64,000 bases of DNA, taken from assembly GCF_036346855.1 (NCBI RefSeq), contig NZ_CP107841.1, forward strand, positions 6,514,001 to 6,578,000, written 5' to 3'. This DNA is from Streptomyces europaeiscabiei. GTDB taxonomy: Bacteria; Actinomycetota; Actinomycetes; Streptomycetales; Streptomycetaceae. Positions within the stretch are counted from its first letter, which is position 1, and every line of letters starts with the position of its first letter. The translations under genes were made by a program, and so were the position numbers. Positions 33,748 through 43,030 of the stretch are shown piece by piece. The notes under the pieces are model-generated. The model was not told the origin of the DNA and ran no database searches. It saw only the letters and a list, made by a program, of their open reading frames with translations.

Positions 33748-33784
33748 TCTGGTGCGGTGCTCGGTCGTGCGGGTGCCCGGCCGC

Positions 33785-34363
33785 TCAGTAGCGCGGGCGG
33801 TTGAACCATGCCTTGCCGTTGGTGTTGCCGACGAAGACGGCGATCAGGATGCCCAGCACCAGGTGGACCAGGCCGATCAGGAGGAACGGGAAGACCCCCA
33901 GGATCGCGGTGATGATGCCGAAGACCAGGGCGGCGGTGCGTACGCCGCTGCCGCCGGACTTGAACTTCACGGCCAGCATGATCGCGTAGACACACCAGGC
34001 CACCGCGAAGATGGCGATCGCCACCATCTGGCCGACGGGGATGTTGCCGAGCGCCTCCGCGAGGGCGGGGTCCTCGGTGCTGTCGCTGGCCGCGGACACA
34101 CCGATCGCGCCGATGCCGTACAGGAGCACGCCGATCACCTGCAGGCCGACGATGACCCAGAGCATGATGCGGGCCGCGTTCACCGTGCTGGGCATGGTCT
34201 CGGGCGCGTTCGGGTAGCCCCCGTATCCCTGGGAGACCGGCGGGGCGGCCGGGTAGCCGTACCCGGGCTGCTGGGGCTGGCCCTGCTGCGGGTAGCCGTA
34301 GCCCTGGGCGGGCGGCTGCTGCTGGGGCTGGCCGTACGGGTTGTTCGGGTCGCCGAAGCTCAT
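33785..34363 (-). CDS. Small polytopic membrane protein with Gln/Pro/Tyr-rich start
   Basis: A 192-residue protein. The first 60 residues are PQQQP/GYGYP-type low complexity, the usual cytoplasmic head of Streptomyces DUF4190/Yip1-like proteins. About four spans follow (IMLWVIVGLQVIGVLLYGIG, MVAIAIFAVAWCVYAIMLAV, ALVFGIITAILGVFPFLLIG, and VLGILIAVFVGN). It ends NTNGKAWFNRPRY. ATG 34363 has GGAGG about 10 bases upstream. It is divergent from folD. Function unknown. Confidence 0.78.
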   Translation of the reverse strand: MSFGDPNNPYGQPQQQPPAQGYGYPQQGQPQQPGYGYPAAPPVSQGYGGYPNAPETMPSTVNAARIMLWVIVGLQVIGVLLYGIGAIGVSAASDSTEDPALAEALGNIPVGQMVAIAIFAVAWCVYAIMLAVKFKSGGSGVRTAALVFGIITAILGVFPFLLIGLVHLVLGILIAVFVGNTNGKAWFNRPRY

Positions 34364-34683
34364 GGCGGGGTTTCCTCCGTTGCCTGGTGCGGGGACGCGC
34401 GGCACGGTTCGGAGGAATGCCCTGGATCTTTTGAAATGGTCACGCCCCCCGGCAGTGCCCGCGGCACTGTGTCCCAATCGTTTTATATGCCCGGCCGGAT
34501 GTCCAGGGAGATTCGTCGGGTGTTGTGCAAGTGCAACACATCTGATCATGTCGGGCACGGGCCGCCGCCCTGTCGGGTACGGGGCTGTCGGGAACAGCCC
34601 GACGCGTGCCCGGAAGCGGGGGAGAGCGTCCGTCAGGTGACCGGATTGGAACCCGGCGCCGGTCATCCGCGAAGATTGGGGCC
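34364..34683. other. Divergent intergenic region before folD
   Basis: 320 bases. The only structure I would point to is GTGTTG-TGCAAGTG-CAACAC (34520-34539), a 6-bp dyad that could be an operator, in an AT-richer patch with TTTTATAT upstream at about 34479-34486. Confidence 0.4.
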
Positions 34684-35538
34684 ATGAGCGCCCAGATTCT
34701 CGATGGCAAGGCCACCGCAGCCGCGATCAAGTCCGATCTGACCGCCCGCGTGGCGGTGCTGAAGGAGAAGGGCGTCACGCCCGGACTCGGCACGATCCTC
34801 GTCGGCGAAGACCCCGGAAGTCAGAAGTACGTCGCGGGCAAGCACCGCGACTGCGCACAGGTCGGCATCGCCTCCATCCAGCGGGAACTGCCCGCGACCG
34901 CGACCCAGGAGGAGATCGAGGCGGTGGTGCGGGAACTCAACGAGGACCCCGCCTGCACTGGTTACATCGTCCAGCTGCCCCTCCCCAAGGGCATCGACGA
35001 GAACCGCATCCTCGAACTGATGGACCCCGACAAGGACGCGGACGGCCTGCACCCGATGAACCTCGGGCGCCTCGTCCTCAACGAGCCCGCCCCGCTGCCC
35101 TGCACCCCGAACGGTGTCCTGACCCTCCTCCGCCAGTACGGCGTCGAGATCAAGGGCGCCGAGGTGGTGGTCGTCGGGCGCGGTGTGACGATCGGGCGCC
35201 CGATGCCGCTGCTGCTCACCCGGCGCAGCGAGAACGCGACGGTGACCCAGTGCCACACCGGCACGCGTGACCTGGCCGCGCACCTGAGGAAGGCGGACAT
35301 CATCGTCGCCGCGGCAGGCTCGGCCCACCTCGTCCGGCCCGAGGACGTGAAGCCGGGTGCCGCCGTCCTCGACGTCGGTGTCTCCCGCTCCGCCGAGGGC
35401 AAGATCGTCGGCGACGTCCACCCCGGCGTCGCGGAGGTCGCCGGCTGGATCTCTCCCAACCCCGGCGGCGTCGGCCCGATGACCCGCGCCCAGCTGCTCG
35501 TCAACGTGGTCGAGGCGGCGGAGCGCAGTGCCGGCTGA
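34684..35538 (+). CDS. folD: Methylene-THF dehydrogenase / cyclohydrolase
   Basis: A 284-residue bifunctional folate enzyme that converts 5,10-methylene-THF to 10-formyl-THF with NADP. The catalytic Tyr and Lys are in [12 protein letters not shown], the folate region has [12 protein letters not shown] and DADGLHP, and the nucleotide loop is [17 protein letters not shown]. The C terminus [17 protein letters not shown] is typical. ATG 34684 gives [15 protein letters not shown]. Together with glyA upstream in the pathway and purN/purH as consumers it forms the one-carbon supply for purines. Its end overlaps the DUF3017 gene by 11 bases. Confidence 0.96.
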   Translation: MSAQILDGKATAAAIKSDLTARVAVLKEKGVTPGLGTILVGEDPGSQKYVAGKHRDCAQVGIASIQRELPATATQEEIEAVVRELNEDPACTGYIVQLPLPKGIDENRILELMDPDKDADGLHPMNLGRLVLNEPAPLPCTPNGVLTLLRQYGVEIKGAEVVVVGRGVTIGRPMPLLLTRRSENATVTQCHTGTRDLAAHLRKADIIVAAAGSAHLVRPEDVKPGAAVLDVGVSRSAEGKIVGDVHPGVAEVAGWISPNPGGVGPMTRAQLLVNVVEAAERSAG

Positions 35539-36361
35539 CGACAGGGCGGAGGGCGCTTCGAGGGTGCCGCGGGCGTCGGAGTCGTCGGGGGTGTCGGGGG
35601 CGCCGGAGAAGGCGACCGGCCCGGTGAAACCGGGGGCGTCCGTGAAACCGGGGGCGTCCGTGAAACCGGGGGCTTCGGGAACTGCGGAGGGTTCTTCGGG
35701 AGCTCCGAGGGCCGCGGAGAACGCCGAGCCGCCCGGGGAGACGGCTGACCGGTCGGAGGCCGCGGAGCGGTCCAAGTCGACGGACGGGGCTGGAGCTTCG
35801 GAGAGGGTGGAAATGCCGAGGCCCGCGGGGACGGCCGGGACGGCCGGGAAGGCCGGGACGGCCGACGCGACTGGGACGGCCGGCGCGGCCGAGGCAGAGG
35901 CCGCTGGCGAGATCACGGTGCGGGATCACATCGGCGTGCCCGATGCCGAGGGCAAGCCCGTTCGCGGTACCCGGCGCTTCCCCATGTTCACCAAGGACAC
36001 CGCACGGCCCGAGGGCGGCGGCCGGGCGGCGCCGCGTGAGGCGCCCGCGCCCTTCCGCCAGTGGCCGATCCTCGCCGTGCTGTCCACGGTGGGGCTCGGG
36101 CTGCTGCTCACCGCGCTCGACGTGTTCCGGGTCGGCACGATCCTGATCGGGGCCGCGCTGCTCGCCGGCGCGGTGCTGCGCTGGTCCGTCCGGGACGTCG
36201 GCATGCTCGCGGTCCGCTCCCGTTTCACCGACATGGCCACGTACATCGTCCTGGGCACCGCCATCGTGCTCCTCGCGCTGATGGCCCAGCCGAAGCCGTT
36301 GCTGGAGATCCCGTTCCTCAAGGACACTCTGCACTTCACCGTGGGCGACGAGGCGGGCTGA
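35528..36361 (+). CDS. DUF3017 membrane protein
   Basis: A 277-residue protein. Residues 1 to about 145 are low-complexity (Ala, Gly, Glu, Ser, Thr, Pro) with short repeats. The C-terminal part is the DUF3017 unit with three spans ([52 protein letters not shown]). DUF3017 proteins commonly follow folD in actinobacteria. GTG 35528 overlaps folD by 11 bases, so translation is coupled. Function unknown. A very strong hairpin follows. Confidence 0.82.
   Translation: MPADDRAEGASRVPRASESSGVSGAPEKATGPVKPGASVKPGASVKPGASGTAEGSSGAPRAAENAEPPGETADRSEAAERSKSTDGAGASERVEMPRPAGTAGTAGKAGTADATGTAGAAEAEAAGEITVRDHIGVPDAEGKPVRGTRRFPMFTKDTARPEGGGRAAPREAPAPFRQWPILAVLSTVGLGLLLTALDVFRVGTILIGAALLAGAVLRWSVRDVGMLAVRSRFTDMATYIVLGTAIVLLALMAQPKPLLEIPFLKDTLHFTVGDEAG
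35624..35677 (+). repeat. Three 18-bp tandem repeats in the DUF3017 gene
   Basis: GTGAAACCGGGGGCGTCC occurs twice exactly and a third time as GTGAAACCGGGGGCTTCG, encoding VKPGAS repeats. In-frame, so copy changes are tolerated. Confidence 0.9.
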
Positions 36362-36394
36362 GGCCGCTGCCGCACCGCCCCCGGTCCCGAGCGC

Positions 36395-36446
36395 ACGCGA
36401 CGGCGGTCCGTCCCCTCCCCCGAGTAAGGACGGACCGCCGTCGCGT
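36395..36446 (+). terminator. Terminator after folD-DUF3017
   Basis: ACGCGACGGCGGTCCGTCC pairs perfectly with GGACGGACCGCCGTCGCGT, a 19-bp stem with a 14-base loop, about 35 bases after the stop. One of the strongest hairpins in the window. Confidence 0.88.
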
Positions 36447-36639
36447 TCCACGTTCCTGCACGGCGAACGCCCCGTTCAACACCTGTCAGCCCGCTGTGGC
36501 ACGGAAGTGACCATTCCGCCAAGGTGTCCGCACCGGGCGACGACGACGGCACCCGGACGTCATCACGGCATGCGTCACGGGCGCTCGAAGCCGGCGCCCG
36601 GGTTGTCTCGATGCGGGGCGCGGGCGCGCCCTGATATCG

Positions 36640-36752
36640 GGGCGGGCGCCTGGAAGCCGGGGCGCGGACGCCCGTGAGCGGGGCGCGCGGACGCCCGTGA
36701 GCGGGGCGCGCGGACGCCCGTGAGCGGGGCGTGGACGCCTGCAAGTGGGCGC
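36640..36752. repeat. 23-bp noncoding tandem repeat
   Basis: Units at 36664, 36687 and 36710 read GCGGACGCCCGTGAGCGGGG plus CGC, nearly identical, with diverged partial copies on each side. The 23-base period does not fit a reading frame, so it is probably not coding. Each unit contains the dyad GCGGACGC/GCG-like arms. Confidence 0.85.
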
Positions 36753-36932
36753 GCGGGTCGCCTCACGCGCCCCTCAGTACACCCTTCGCTTCGCCTCATG
36801 ACGCCATCCGTGCCGTGTCACTCCTCGCGCTGTCCGCCCGCCGAGGCGGCCCGCGTCCGTTGCGGTGGGAACCGGTTCACCCGCGACCGTCGTCACCTGC
36901 TCAGACCCGCTCTTGAACCGAGGAGGCAGCCG

Positions 36933-37436
36933 ATGAGCGCCTGGCAGCCGCTGCCGGACGAACTCCCTCCGGAGGTACAGCATTTCGTCGAGCAACTGCG
37001 CCTGCTGAAGGACCGCACGGGACTCAGTCTCGTCGCGCTCGGCGCGCGCACCGCGTACAGCAAGTCCTCCTGGCAGCGATACCTCAACGGCACCCAGCCC
37101 CCGCCCCGGCAGGCGGTCGTCGCCCTGTGCCGGGTCGCGGAGGAGGATGCCGAACGCTTCGGGGTGCGCTGGGAACTGGCCGTGCGGGCCTGGCCGCGCC
37201 CGGCGCCCCAGACGGTGCCCCCGTCCCTGCCGCCGCATCCCGTGGGGGCCGGGGCAGGGGAGCGGGCCGGGGCGGAGGCGTACGAGGACGACCCCACGCG
37301 CCCCTGGTGGGACACCCCCGTCGACGAGCCGGACCCCCGCCCACCTGGCCGTATCGCCCTCTACGCGGCCCTCGCCGTCCTGATGGCCCTGGCCCTCGTC
37401 GGCGCCGCGCTGACAGGGGCCGTCACGCTGCTGTGA
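36933..37436 (+). CDS. Membrane-anchored helix-turn-helix protein (paralogue 1)
   Basis: A 167-residue protein. Residues about 12-75 form an XRE-like helix-turn-helix (FVEQLRLLKDRTGLSLVALG then TAYSKSSWQRYLNG). A Pro-rich linker follows and the C terminus is a single span (IALYAALAVLMALALVGAAL). This DNA-binding head with a membrane anchor recurs in Streptomyces. The second copy of the head lies at 38187. ATG 36933 has GAGGAGG at ideal spacing. Targets unknown; the anchor suggests a signal from the membrane to DNA. Confidence 0.8.
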   Translation: MSAWQPLPDELPPEVQHFVEQLRLLKDRTGLSLVALGARTAYSKSSWQRYLNGTQPPPRQAVVALCRVAEEDAERFGVRWELAVRAWPRPAPQTVPPSLPPHPVGAGAGERAGAEAYEDDPTRPWWDTPVDEPDPRPPGRIALYAALAVLMALALVGAALTGAVTLL

Positions 37437-38186
37437 CGGCTCCTCGCCCGGTGGGTCCACCGGCGCCGGCGGAATCCGCCGTCACCGGTCGGCGCCCACA
37501 CGCCCCTCAGTCGCGCCGGTTGCACGCGGCGACCTTCCACTTCGAGCCGGTCCTGACGTAGTACTCGCCGTCGTGCGGCTCGAAGGTCACCCCGTGCTCA
37601 GGCCCGGGTAGGTGACCTTGCGTGTGATGCCCCTGGTCCACGTCGAGCTTCCGGCGTTCACTGACGCACACGGTCCGCAGGAGCCCCGGCCGCCCCGACG
37701 AGGTGTAGGAGTGCCGAGGCGCCCGCTGGTGTGTGCGAGGCGAACGAGTCCTCGTTCGACTCGTGCGACTGTGCATGTGTGGTCGTTGTGCCGATGTGTT
37801 GACAGGTTCGAGGATGTGGCACCGCTCCGCTCAACACCAGGGCTAATGTGGGCATTTGGGATGGTCAGGGATGTCCCGCGTGTGGACCTGTCATTCCGTC
37901 CGGAAATCCGGGATGCCGATGGGACACTGGACCGCAGGCCCGTTGGGGGGCGTGCAGAGGCGCGCAGCCCCGCCCGAAATGCTCCCGCACGCCCCTTTCC
38001 AGGGAACTGGCATCCTGACTGGGCGCATCCCAATGGGTAGGCCAGAACGGGGCTCCGGAGAGAGCCTCTAGCCGGCTCCCGGACCAGGATTCAGCGAGGG
38101 CATCATGCGCGGCGCAGGGGCAGTGGGCGCGGGGGGAAAGTCCAGAGTCGTACGGAGAGTCGTACGGGGGGAAGAGGGGGGAAGCA
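37437..38186. other. Region of gene debris between two HTH paralogues
   Basis: 750 bases between two related genes. It contains the frameshifted fragment at 37507-37690 and otherwise AT-richer, non-coding-like sequence (around 37740-37870, including TTGACA at 37799). No intact gene is supported. Confidence 0.5.
37507..37690 (-). pseudogene. C-terminal fragment of a secreted protein, frameshifted
   Basis: The reverse strand reads SVNAGSSTWTRGITRKVTYP then GLS in one frame, and after a shift near 37600 continues HGVTFEPHDGEYYVRTGSKW and KVAACNRRD to the stop at 37507. Joined, the two parts make one plausible C terminus ending in a Cys-containing motif. No start is visible. It may be debris of a small secreted protein; the family is not recognised. 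Confidence 0.45.
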
Positions 38187-39587
38187 ATGCCTCGTTGGAG
38201 GGCCTTGCCCGATGAGCTCGATCCACAGGTCAGGGAGTTCGCGGGCCAGCTGCGCCGGCTCGTCGACCGCAGTGGACTGAGCATCGCCGCGGTGGCCGAC
38301 CGCACGGGCTACAGCAAGACGTCCTGGGAGCGGTATCTCAACGGCAGACTGCTCGCGCCGAAAGGCGCGATCGTAGCGTTGGCCGAGGTGACCGGTACCG
38401 ATCCCGTCCATCTGACCACCATGTGGGAGCTGGCCGAGCGGGCCTGGAGCCGTTCGGAGATGCGCCATGACATGACCATGGAGGCGATCCGCATCTCCCA
38501 GGCGCGCGCCGCCCTGGGCGAGACGGGCGGCCAGTCCACCGTCAAGGGCGGCAGGAACGGCAGGGGGAGCCGGAGCGCGACCGCGACACCGGGCGTGGCC
38601 GGTCCGGCGGGCGTCTCGCCGACGGTGCCGGCGCAGCCGCGCTCCTCGGAAGGCGACCGGATCTCCCGGCCGCCGTACGGGGGTTCGGCCAAGCCGTCCA
38701 CCTCGTCACCGTCCTCCTCGTCCTCCTCGTCCTCCTCGTCCTCCTCTTCCTCCGTCCCGCCGTACGGCGGGGGCGGCGGGGCGGGGCCGATCGCCGGCGG
38801 CGCGTCGCGTGTCAGCTGGGGTGTCACGCCGTCGTCGGCCCCGTCGACGCCATCGCCGTCGACTTCGTCGTGGTCGTCGTCGCCGTCGGGCCTGGCCGGG
38901 GGGCCGCCCTCCTCGGGTTCCGCGGCCGCGGCCTCGCCGTCGGCCTCGTCCCGCGTCCCGGCCGGCGCGTCGGTCCCCGGTGGTGCCCAGGTTCTCGGTG
39001 GAGCCTCGATGCCGTCCGGTGTCTTCGGCCCGCCGCCGGGCGGCGGCAGCGGCCGTTCCGGCGACGGCCGTTCCGGCGACGGCGACTCCCAGCCGAAGCG
39101 GCGCGTGACGATGTTCCTCGCGGGAGCCGTCGGCGCGCTCGTCGTGATCGCGGCGGCCTTCTTCCTCACCAACGGTGACGGGAAGGACCAGGCGGAGGAC
39201 AAGCCGCCCACCTCACCGTCGACCTCGATCGGCGCGAACCCCGACCTGCCGGCCGGAGTGAAGTGCAGCGGCAAGGACTGCGACGGCAAGGACCCGGAGA
39301 CCATGGGGTGCATCGGCAACCTCGTGCGGACCGCCGACGAGGCCACGGTGGGCACCACGAGGGTCGAGGTCCGCTACAGCAAGACCTGCCAGGCCGCCTG
39401 GGCCCGCATCACCGGTGCCGCCCAGGGCGACGAGGTCCAGGTCGCGGTCGGCATGACCAAGCGGACCGCCGCCATCGAAGCGGCCGGCGACAACATCGCC
39501 TACACCCAGATGATCGCCGTGAAGGACGCGGGCGAGGCCACGGCCTGCGCGACACTGGCGTCGGGCCTGAAGGGCTGCACGGGTTGA
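38187..39587 (+). CDS. Helix-turn-helix membrane protein with DUF2690 domain (paralogue 2)
   Basis: A 466-residue protein. Residues 1-90 are an HTH head clearly related to the gene at 36933 (LPDELDPQVREFAGQLRRLV, GYSKTSWERYLNG). A long disordered Ser/Pro/Gly linker follows, with a poly-Ser run, then one span (VTMFLAGAVGALVVIAAAFF) near residue 315 and an extracytoplasmic C-terminal DUF2690 domain with four Cys (CSGKDCDGKD, MGCIGNLV, SKTCQAAWARI, ACATLASG). It looks like a one-protein transmembrane signal device: outside sensor, membrane span, inside DNA-binding head. ATG 38187 is preceded by GGGGGGAAG. Confidence 0.82.
   Translation: MPRWRALPDELDPQVREFAGQLRRLVDRSGLSIAAVADRTGYSKTSWERYLNGRLLAPKGAIVALAEVTGTDPVHLTTMWELAERAWSRSEMRHDMTMEAIRISQARAALGETGGQSTVKGGRNGRGSRSATATPGVAGPAGVSPTVPAQPRSSEGDRISRPPYGGSAKPSTSSPSSSSSSSSSSSSSSVPPYGGGGGAGPIAGGASRVSWGVTPSSAPSTPSPSTSSWSSSPSGLAGGPPSSGSAAAASPSASSRVPAGASVPGGAQVLGGASMPSGVFGPPPGGGSGRSGDGRSGDGDSQPKRRVTMFLAGAVGALVVIAAAFFLTNGDGKDQAEDKPPTSPSTSIGANPDLPAGVKCSGKDCDGKDPETMGCIGNLVRTADEATVGTTRVEVRYSKTCQAAWARITGAAQGDEVQVAVGMTKRTAAIEAAGDNIAYTQMIAVKDAGEATACATLASGLKGCTG
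38697..38760 (+). repeat. Serine-codon microsatellite (TCCTCCTCG)n
   Basis: A nearly perfect run of 9-base units TCCTCCTCG encoding about 14 consecutive Ser in the linker of the DUF2690 protein. Length changes by multiples of three would only alter linker length. Confidence 0.9.
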
Positions 39588-39592
39588 CTTGC

Positions 39593-39880
39593 TCCTCGGG
39601 CTGAAAGCCCGAGGATTCTGGCTTTCCCATCCGTTGCTGTGCCGCTACGCGGCACAGTCTTCGGACGAACAGCAGAACCGGCCCGTGTGAGCATCGCCCG
39701 GCCTCCGCCGGGACCGGCCTCGCGACGCTCCGTGCCACGGGTGAGGAACACGTCATCCGGCTCCGCCGGACAAGAACCTGCAACGCTCCACGTCGCAGCC
39801 ATCAAATTCGCCGCACCACCGGACTGAAGCCCGACGCACTGCGATGAATCCCGGTAGCGGGACGGAAGGGGGCGCGCCGG
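39593..39880. mobile_element. Possible IS200/IS605 (TnpB-type) element footprint
   Basis: Directly after the DUF2690 gene stop come small strong hairpins: TCCTCGGGCT-GAA-AGCCCGAGGA (39593-39615), CTGTGCCGC-TAC-GCGGCACAG (39637-39657) and TCCGGC-TCC-GCCGGA (39756-39770), with ATTCTGGCTTTCCC after the first. Such subterminal hairpins with AGCCCGAGGATTC-like sequence are typical of IS200/IS605 ends in Streptomyces, as I recall them. No transposase or TnpB gene remains, so at most it is a deletion remnant. The first hairpin may also serve as a terminator. Confidence 0.35.
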
Positions 39881-39957
39881 AGCGCCCCCATGGAGGCGTG
39901 GGGAGCGCGCGACCGGCTCCCACGGGCCGCCAGGCGCGTGACACACCGTATTCGTCG

Positions 39958-39986
39958 TTGCCGTAAAAGTAATCTCGGCGTAAGTG
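39958..39986 (+). promoter_or_regulatory. Promoter-like sequence of a possible small RNA
   Basis: TTGCCG (39958-39963), 17 bases, then TAAGTG (39981-39986), in an AT-rich patch with GTAAAAGTAAT. No reading frame with a ribosome-binding site follows, but a strong terminator lies 100 bases on. Confidence 0.4.
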
Positions 39987-39992
39987 GAATGC

Positions 39993-40133
39993 CCGTCGAA
40001 CTCCGGGGCATGCGGACAGTACCCCCACGGGAGTCCGGCCCGCCCGGGAGATCGGTACCCCCTCCCCTCCCGGCCCGGCACCCCCACAAAGGCGGCCGCC
40101 CTGGTCCTCCCCCCGGACCGGCGGCCGCCTTTT
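39993..40133 (+). ncRNA. Candidate small RNA upstream of mdh
   Basis: About 140 bases between the promoter-like sequence and a classic terminator. The body includes CCCCACGGGAGTCC and CCCGCCCGGGAGATC, which could fold. No start codon with a Shine-Dalgarno is seen. An unrecognised short gene or a long untranslated leader are the alternatives. Confidence 0.35.
40088..40133 (+). terminator. Intrinsic terminator with T run
   Basis: AAAGGCGGCCGCC pairs with GGCGGCCGCCTTT, with an inner GGTCC/GGACC helix and a TTTT end. Unusually canonical for Streptomyces, and it follows no recognised gene. Confidence 0.85.
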
Positions 40134-40230
40134 CGTGTCGCCCTCGCCACGGAGCGGCAGTGCGGAGCGACTTGTGGGCTGGGCCACACGAACCCCGGCC
40201 GTCCGGCATCCCGGATGCGCGGTAGCCTGA

Positions 40231-41313
<1,083 letters not shown>

Positions 41314-41378
41314 GCCGTCCTGCGGCCGACGCCGTAGCGTCGACGTACTCGCATTCGACGTCCAATAGCTTGTTCTCG

Positions 41379-41414
41379 CAGGCCCTGTCCCGGTTTCGAC
41401 CAGGACGGGGCCTG
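41379..41414 (+). terminator. Imperfect terminator after mdh
   Basis: CAGGCCCTGTCC pairs with GGACGGGGCCTG with one mismatch around a 12-base loop, 65 bases after the mdh stop. Confidence 0.6.
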
Positions 41415-41484
41415 TTCGGCGTGTACGCCGCTATCGTCGGTGAACGCACGTCGTGAGAACGCCGACGGCGGCAAGGGGGACGAC

Positions 41485-42261
41485 ATGACGAGCTGGGACC
41501 CGCACCAAGGACGCTGGGTGGACGACCCGCCCGGACGTGGCAGCCCGTGGTCGCGCACGACCGCCGTCATCGTCCTTGCCGCGCTGCTCGGCGGCGGCGC
41601 AGGGTTCGGGGTGTGGACCCTGTCCCGGGACGACGGCACGACCCGTACGACCTCCACCGACAGCGCCACGTCGACGCCCTCGCCCTCCGTCTCGGCGGCG
41701 GGCCCGGAGGACGGCGGGAACACCGGCCCGGCCACGCCGAAGCAGTCGGACACTGATACGGATACCGATACGGACACGGACTCCGACCCGGGTGGCGCCT
41801 CCGGCTACGTGCACTCCGACGACCCGGCCGGCTTCACCGTCGATGTCCCCTCCGGCTGACGCACCGCGAAGACGCCGACGGACAAGCCCGCGGTCGTGAC
41901 GTACGACTCCCCGGACGGCAGCCGGATCCTCCAGCTCTTCCGGGTCAGCGAGGGCACCCCCGCCGAGTCCATGGACCTGGCCGAGAACGAGAACTACGGC
42001 TTCGCCCGCCTCCCCGGCTATCGCGTCCTCGACCGTTCCGCCCCGGACGACAGCTACTCCGAGGTCGTCTACCGCTTCGACGGCGAAGGAGAGCTGGGCC
42101 CCCGTCAGGTCATCGACCACCGCTTCCGCACGGCCGACGACAAGATCTACGGAGTCCGCCTCAGCGCCCCCGAGTCGACCCCGCTCGACGAACTGCGCGA
42201 ACCGGTCACGATGGTGGTCACGTCCCTGTGTCCGTCCGGGGCGACCTGCGTACGAGGTTGA
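41485..42261 (+). pseudogene. Membrane-anchored protein gene interrupted by an in-frame TGA
   Basis: From ATG 41485 (AAGGGGGA upstream) the frame encodes MTSWDPHQGRWVDDPPGRG, a span (TTAVIVLAALLGGGAGFGVW), a Ser/Thr/Asp-rich linker with (DT)n, then GYVHSDDPAGFTVDVPSG and a TGA at 41857-41859. The same frame continues without a break as RTAKTPTDKP, TYDSPDGSRILQLFRVSEG, FARLPGYRVLDRS and ends properly at 42259-42261 with CPSGATCVRG. Homologous domains read GW before the basic stretch, so TGG to TGA is the simplest cause. Either a recent nonsense mutation, stop readthrough or a sequencing error. The layout suggests an extracytoplasmic domain like those linked to Ser/Thr kinases. Confidence 0.7.
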
Positions 42262-42622
42262 GCGCGCAACGGCGTACGAGGCCGGGCCCACGCCGAGCCC
42301 CGACGGAACCCGAGCCCCGACGGAACCCGAGCCCGAGCCCGAACCCGAACCCGAACCGAAACCCGAACCGGCTCCGGCATCTCGGGGACGGGGCCGCGCG
42401 CCGGCCACCTCCACCTCCACTGTCATCGTGGCGTCGCGAGCCGCTTCTCGAATCGATCCGCCGTCCGTGGCTCCGCCTCCGCACCCGGTTGACCTCCTCC
42501 CGGAGTCGATCACTAGTCTGAGCGCCGATAAAGCGCACATAAGGCGTCGGCCGGTCGTCGCGTACCGCATCGCGAACCGGCCCCGGTACAGCAGGGTCCA
42601 TGGGCCCGACGGGGGAGCACAC
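42262..42622. other. Repeat-bearing intergenic region
   Basis: 361 bases between the interrupted gene and the lipoprotein gene. It contains CCCCGACGGAACCCGAGC duplicates and a hexanucleotide CCCGAA run at about 42290-42376. A reverse-strand reading of this stretch gives Arg/Phe/Gly repeats with no gene support. The promoter of the lipoprotein operon probably lies in 42480-42600. Confidence 0.5.
42290..42376. repeat. 16/6-bp tandem repeat (CGAACC)n
   Basis: Two copies of CCCGAGCCCCGACGGAAC followed by a run of CCGAGC/CCGAAC hexamers. Confidence 0.8.
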
Positions 42623-43009
42623 ATGGGAGAACAGCGCAGGCGGCTGCGGTCCAGCACGGTCGTACTCGGTGGAATGGGCGTCGTCGCGGCGGCCCTGACC
42701 TCCTGCGGTTCCGATCCGGACCGCCGTTGCGTGGACCGCGACAGCTACGACTTCGCCAACGGCTACAAGATCATCGCTGACAAGAACTGCAATGCGGGCT
42801 CCAGTTCGTCGTCGTACGGCAAGAACCGCAAGAGCAACAGCAGCGGCAACCGGCAGCAGGCCGGTTCGGTCGACGCCGCCTGGTACTACGACGCGGACGT
42901 CAGTGGCGGCCGGGCCGACGACGGCACCTTCAGCCGCAGCGAGGCCGTGGACCGCGACGGCTTCGGCTGCTCGGGCGACGGCGACGGCTCCGGCTCCAGC
43001 GGCGGCTGA
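42623..43009 (+). CDS. Lipoprotein (YgiB-like position)
   Basis: A 128-residue lipoprotein. The lipobox is ALTSCGSD, so Cys about 29 would be lipidated after export. The mature part has two more Cys-containing motifs (RRCVDRDSYDF, DKNCNAGSS), then Ser/Gly/Asn-rich linker and an acidic Gly/Ser tail. ATG 42623 has GGGGGAG upstream. The glutathionylspermidine-synthase-like gene follows after 21 bases. In E. coli the lipoproteins YgiB and YjfM (DUF1190) sit next to GspS-like YgiC and YjfC, so this looks like the actinobacterial version of that pair. The link to DUF1190 rests on position and composition, not clear homology. Confidence 0.72.
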   Translation: MGEQRRRLRSSTVVLGGMGVVAAALTSCGSDPDRRCVDRDSYDFANGYKIIADKNCNAGSSSSSYGKNRKSNSSGNRQQAGSVDAAWYYDADVSGGRADDGTFSRSEAVDRDGFGCSGDGDGSGSSGG

Positions 43010-43030
43010 TCCGGCGGACGAGGCAGAACC

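Larger units (their letters stand above)
36362..36932. other. Intergenic region with terminator and 23-bp repeats
   Basis: 571 bases between the DUF3017 gene and the first helix-turn-helix gene. It holds the 19-bp-stem terminator, the 23-bp tandem repeats and about 170 bases ahead of the HTH gene where a promoter must lie. No gene is supported. Confidence 0.5.

Noticed and set aside
38697..38760. Possible CRISPR-like array of short repeats
   Set aside because: It is a serine-codon microsatellite inside a gene, with no spacers.
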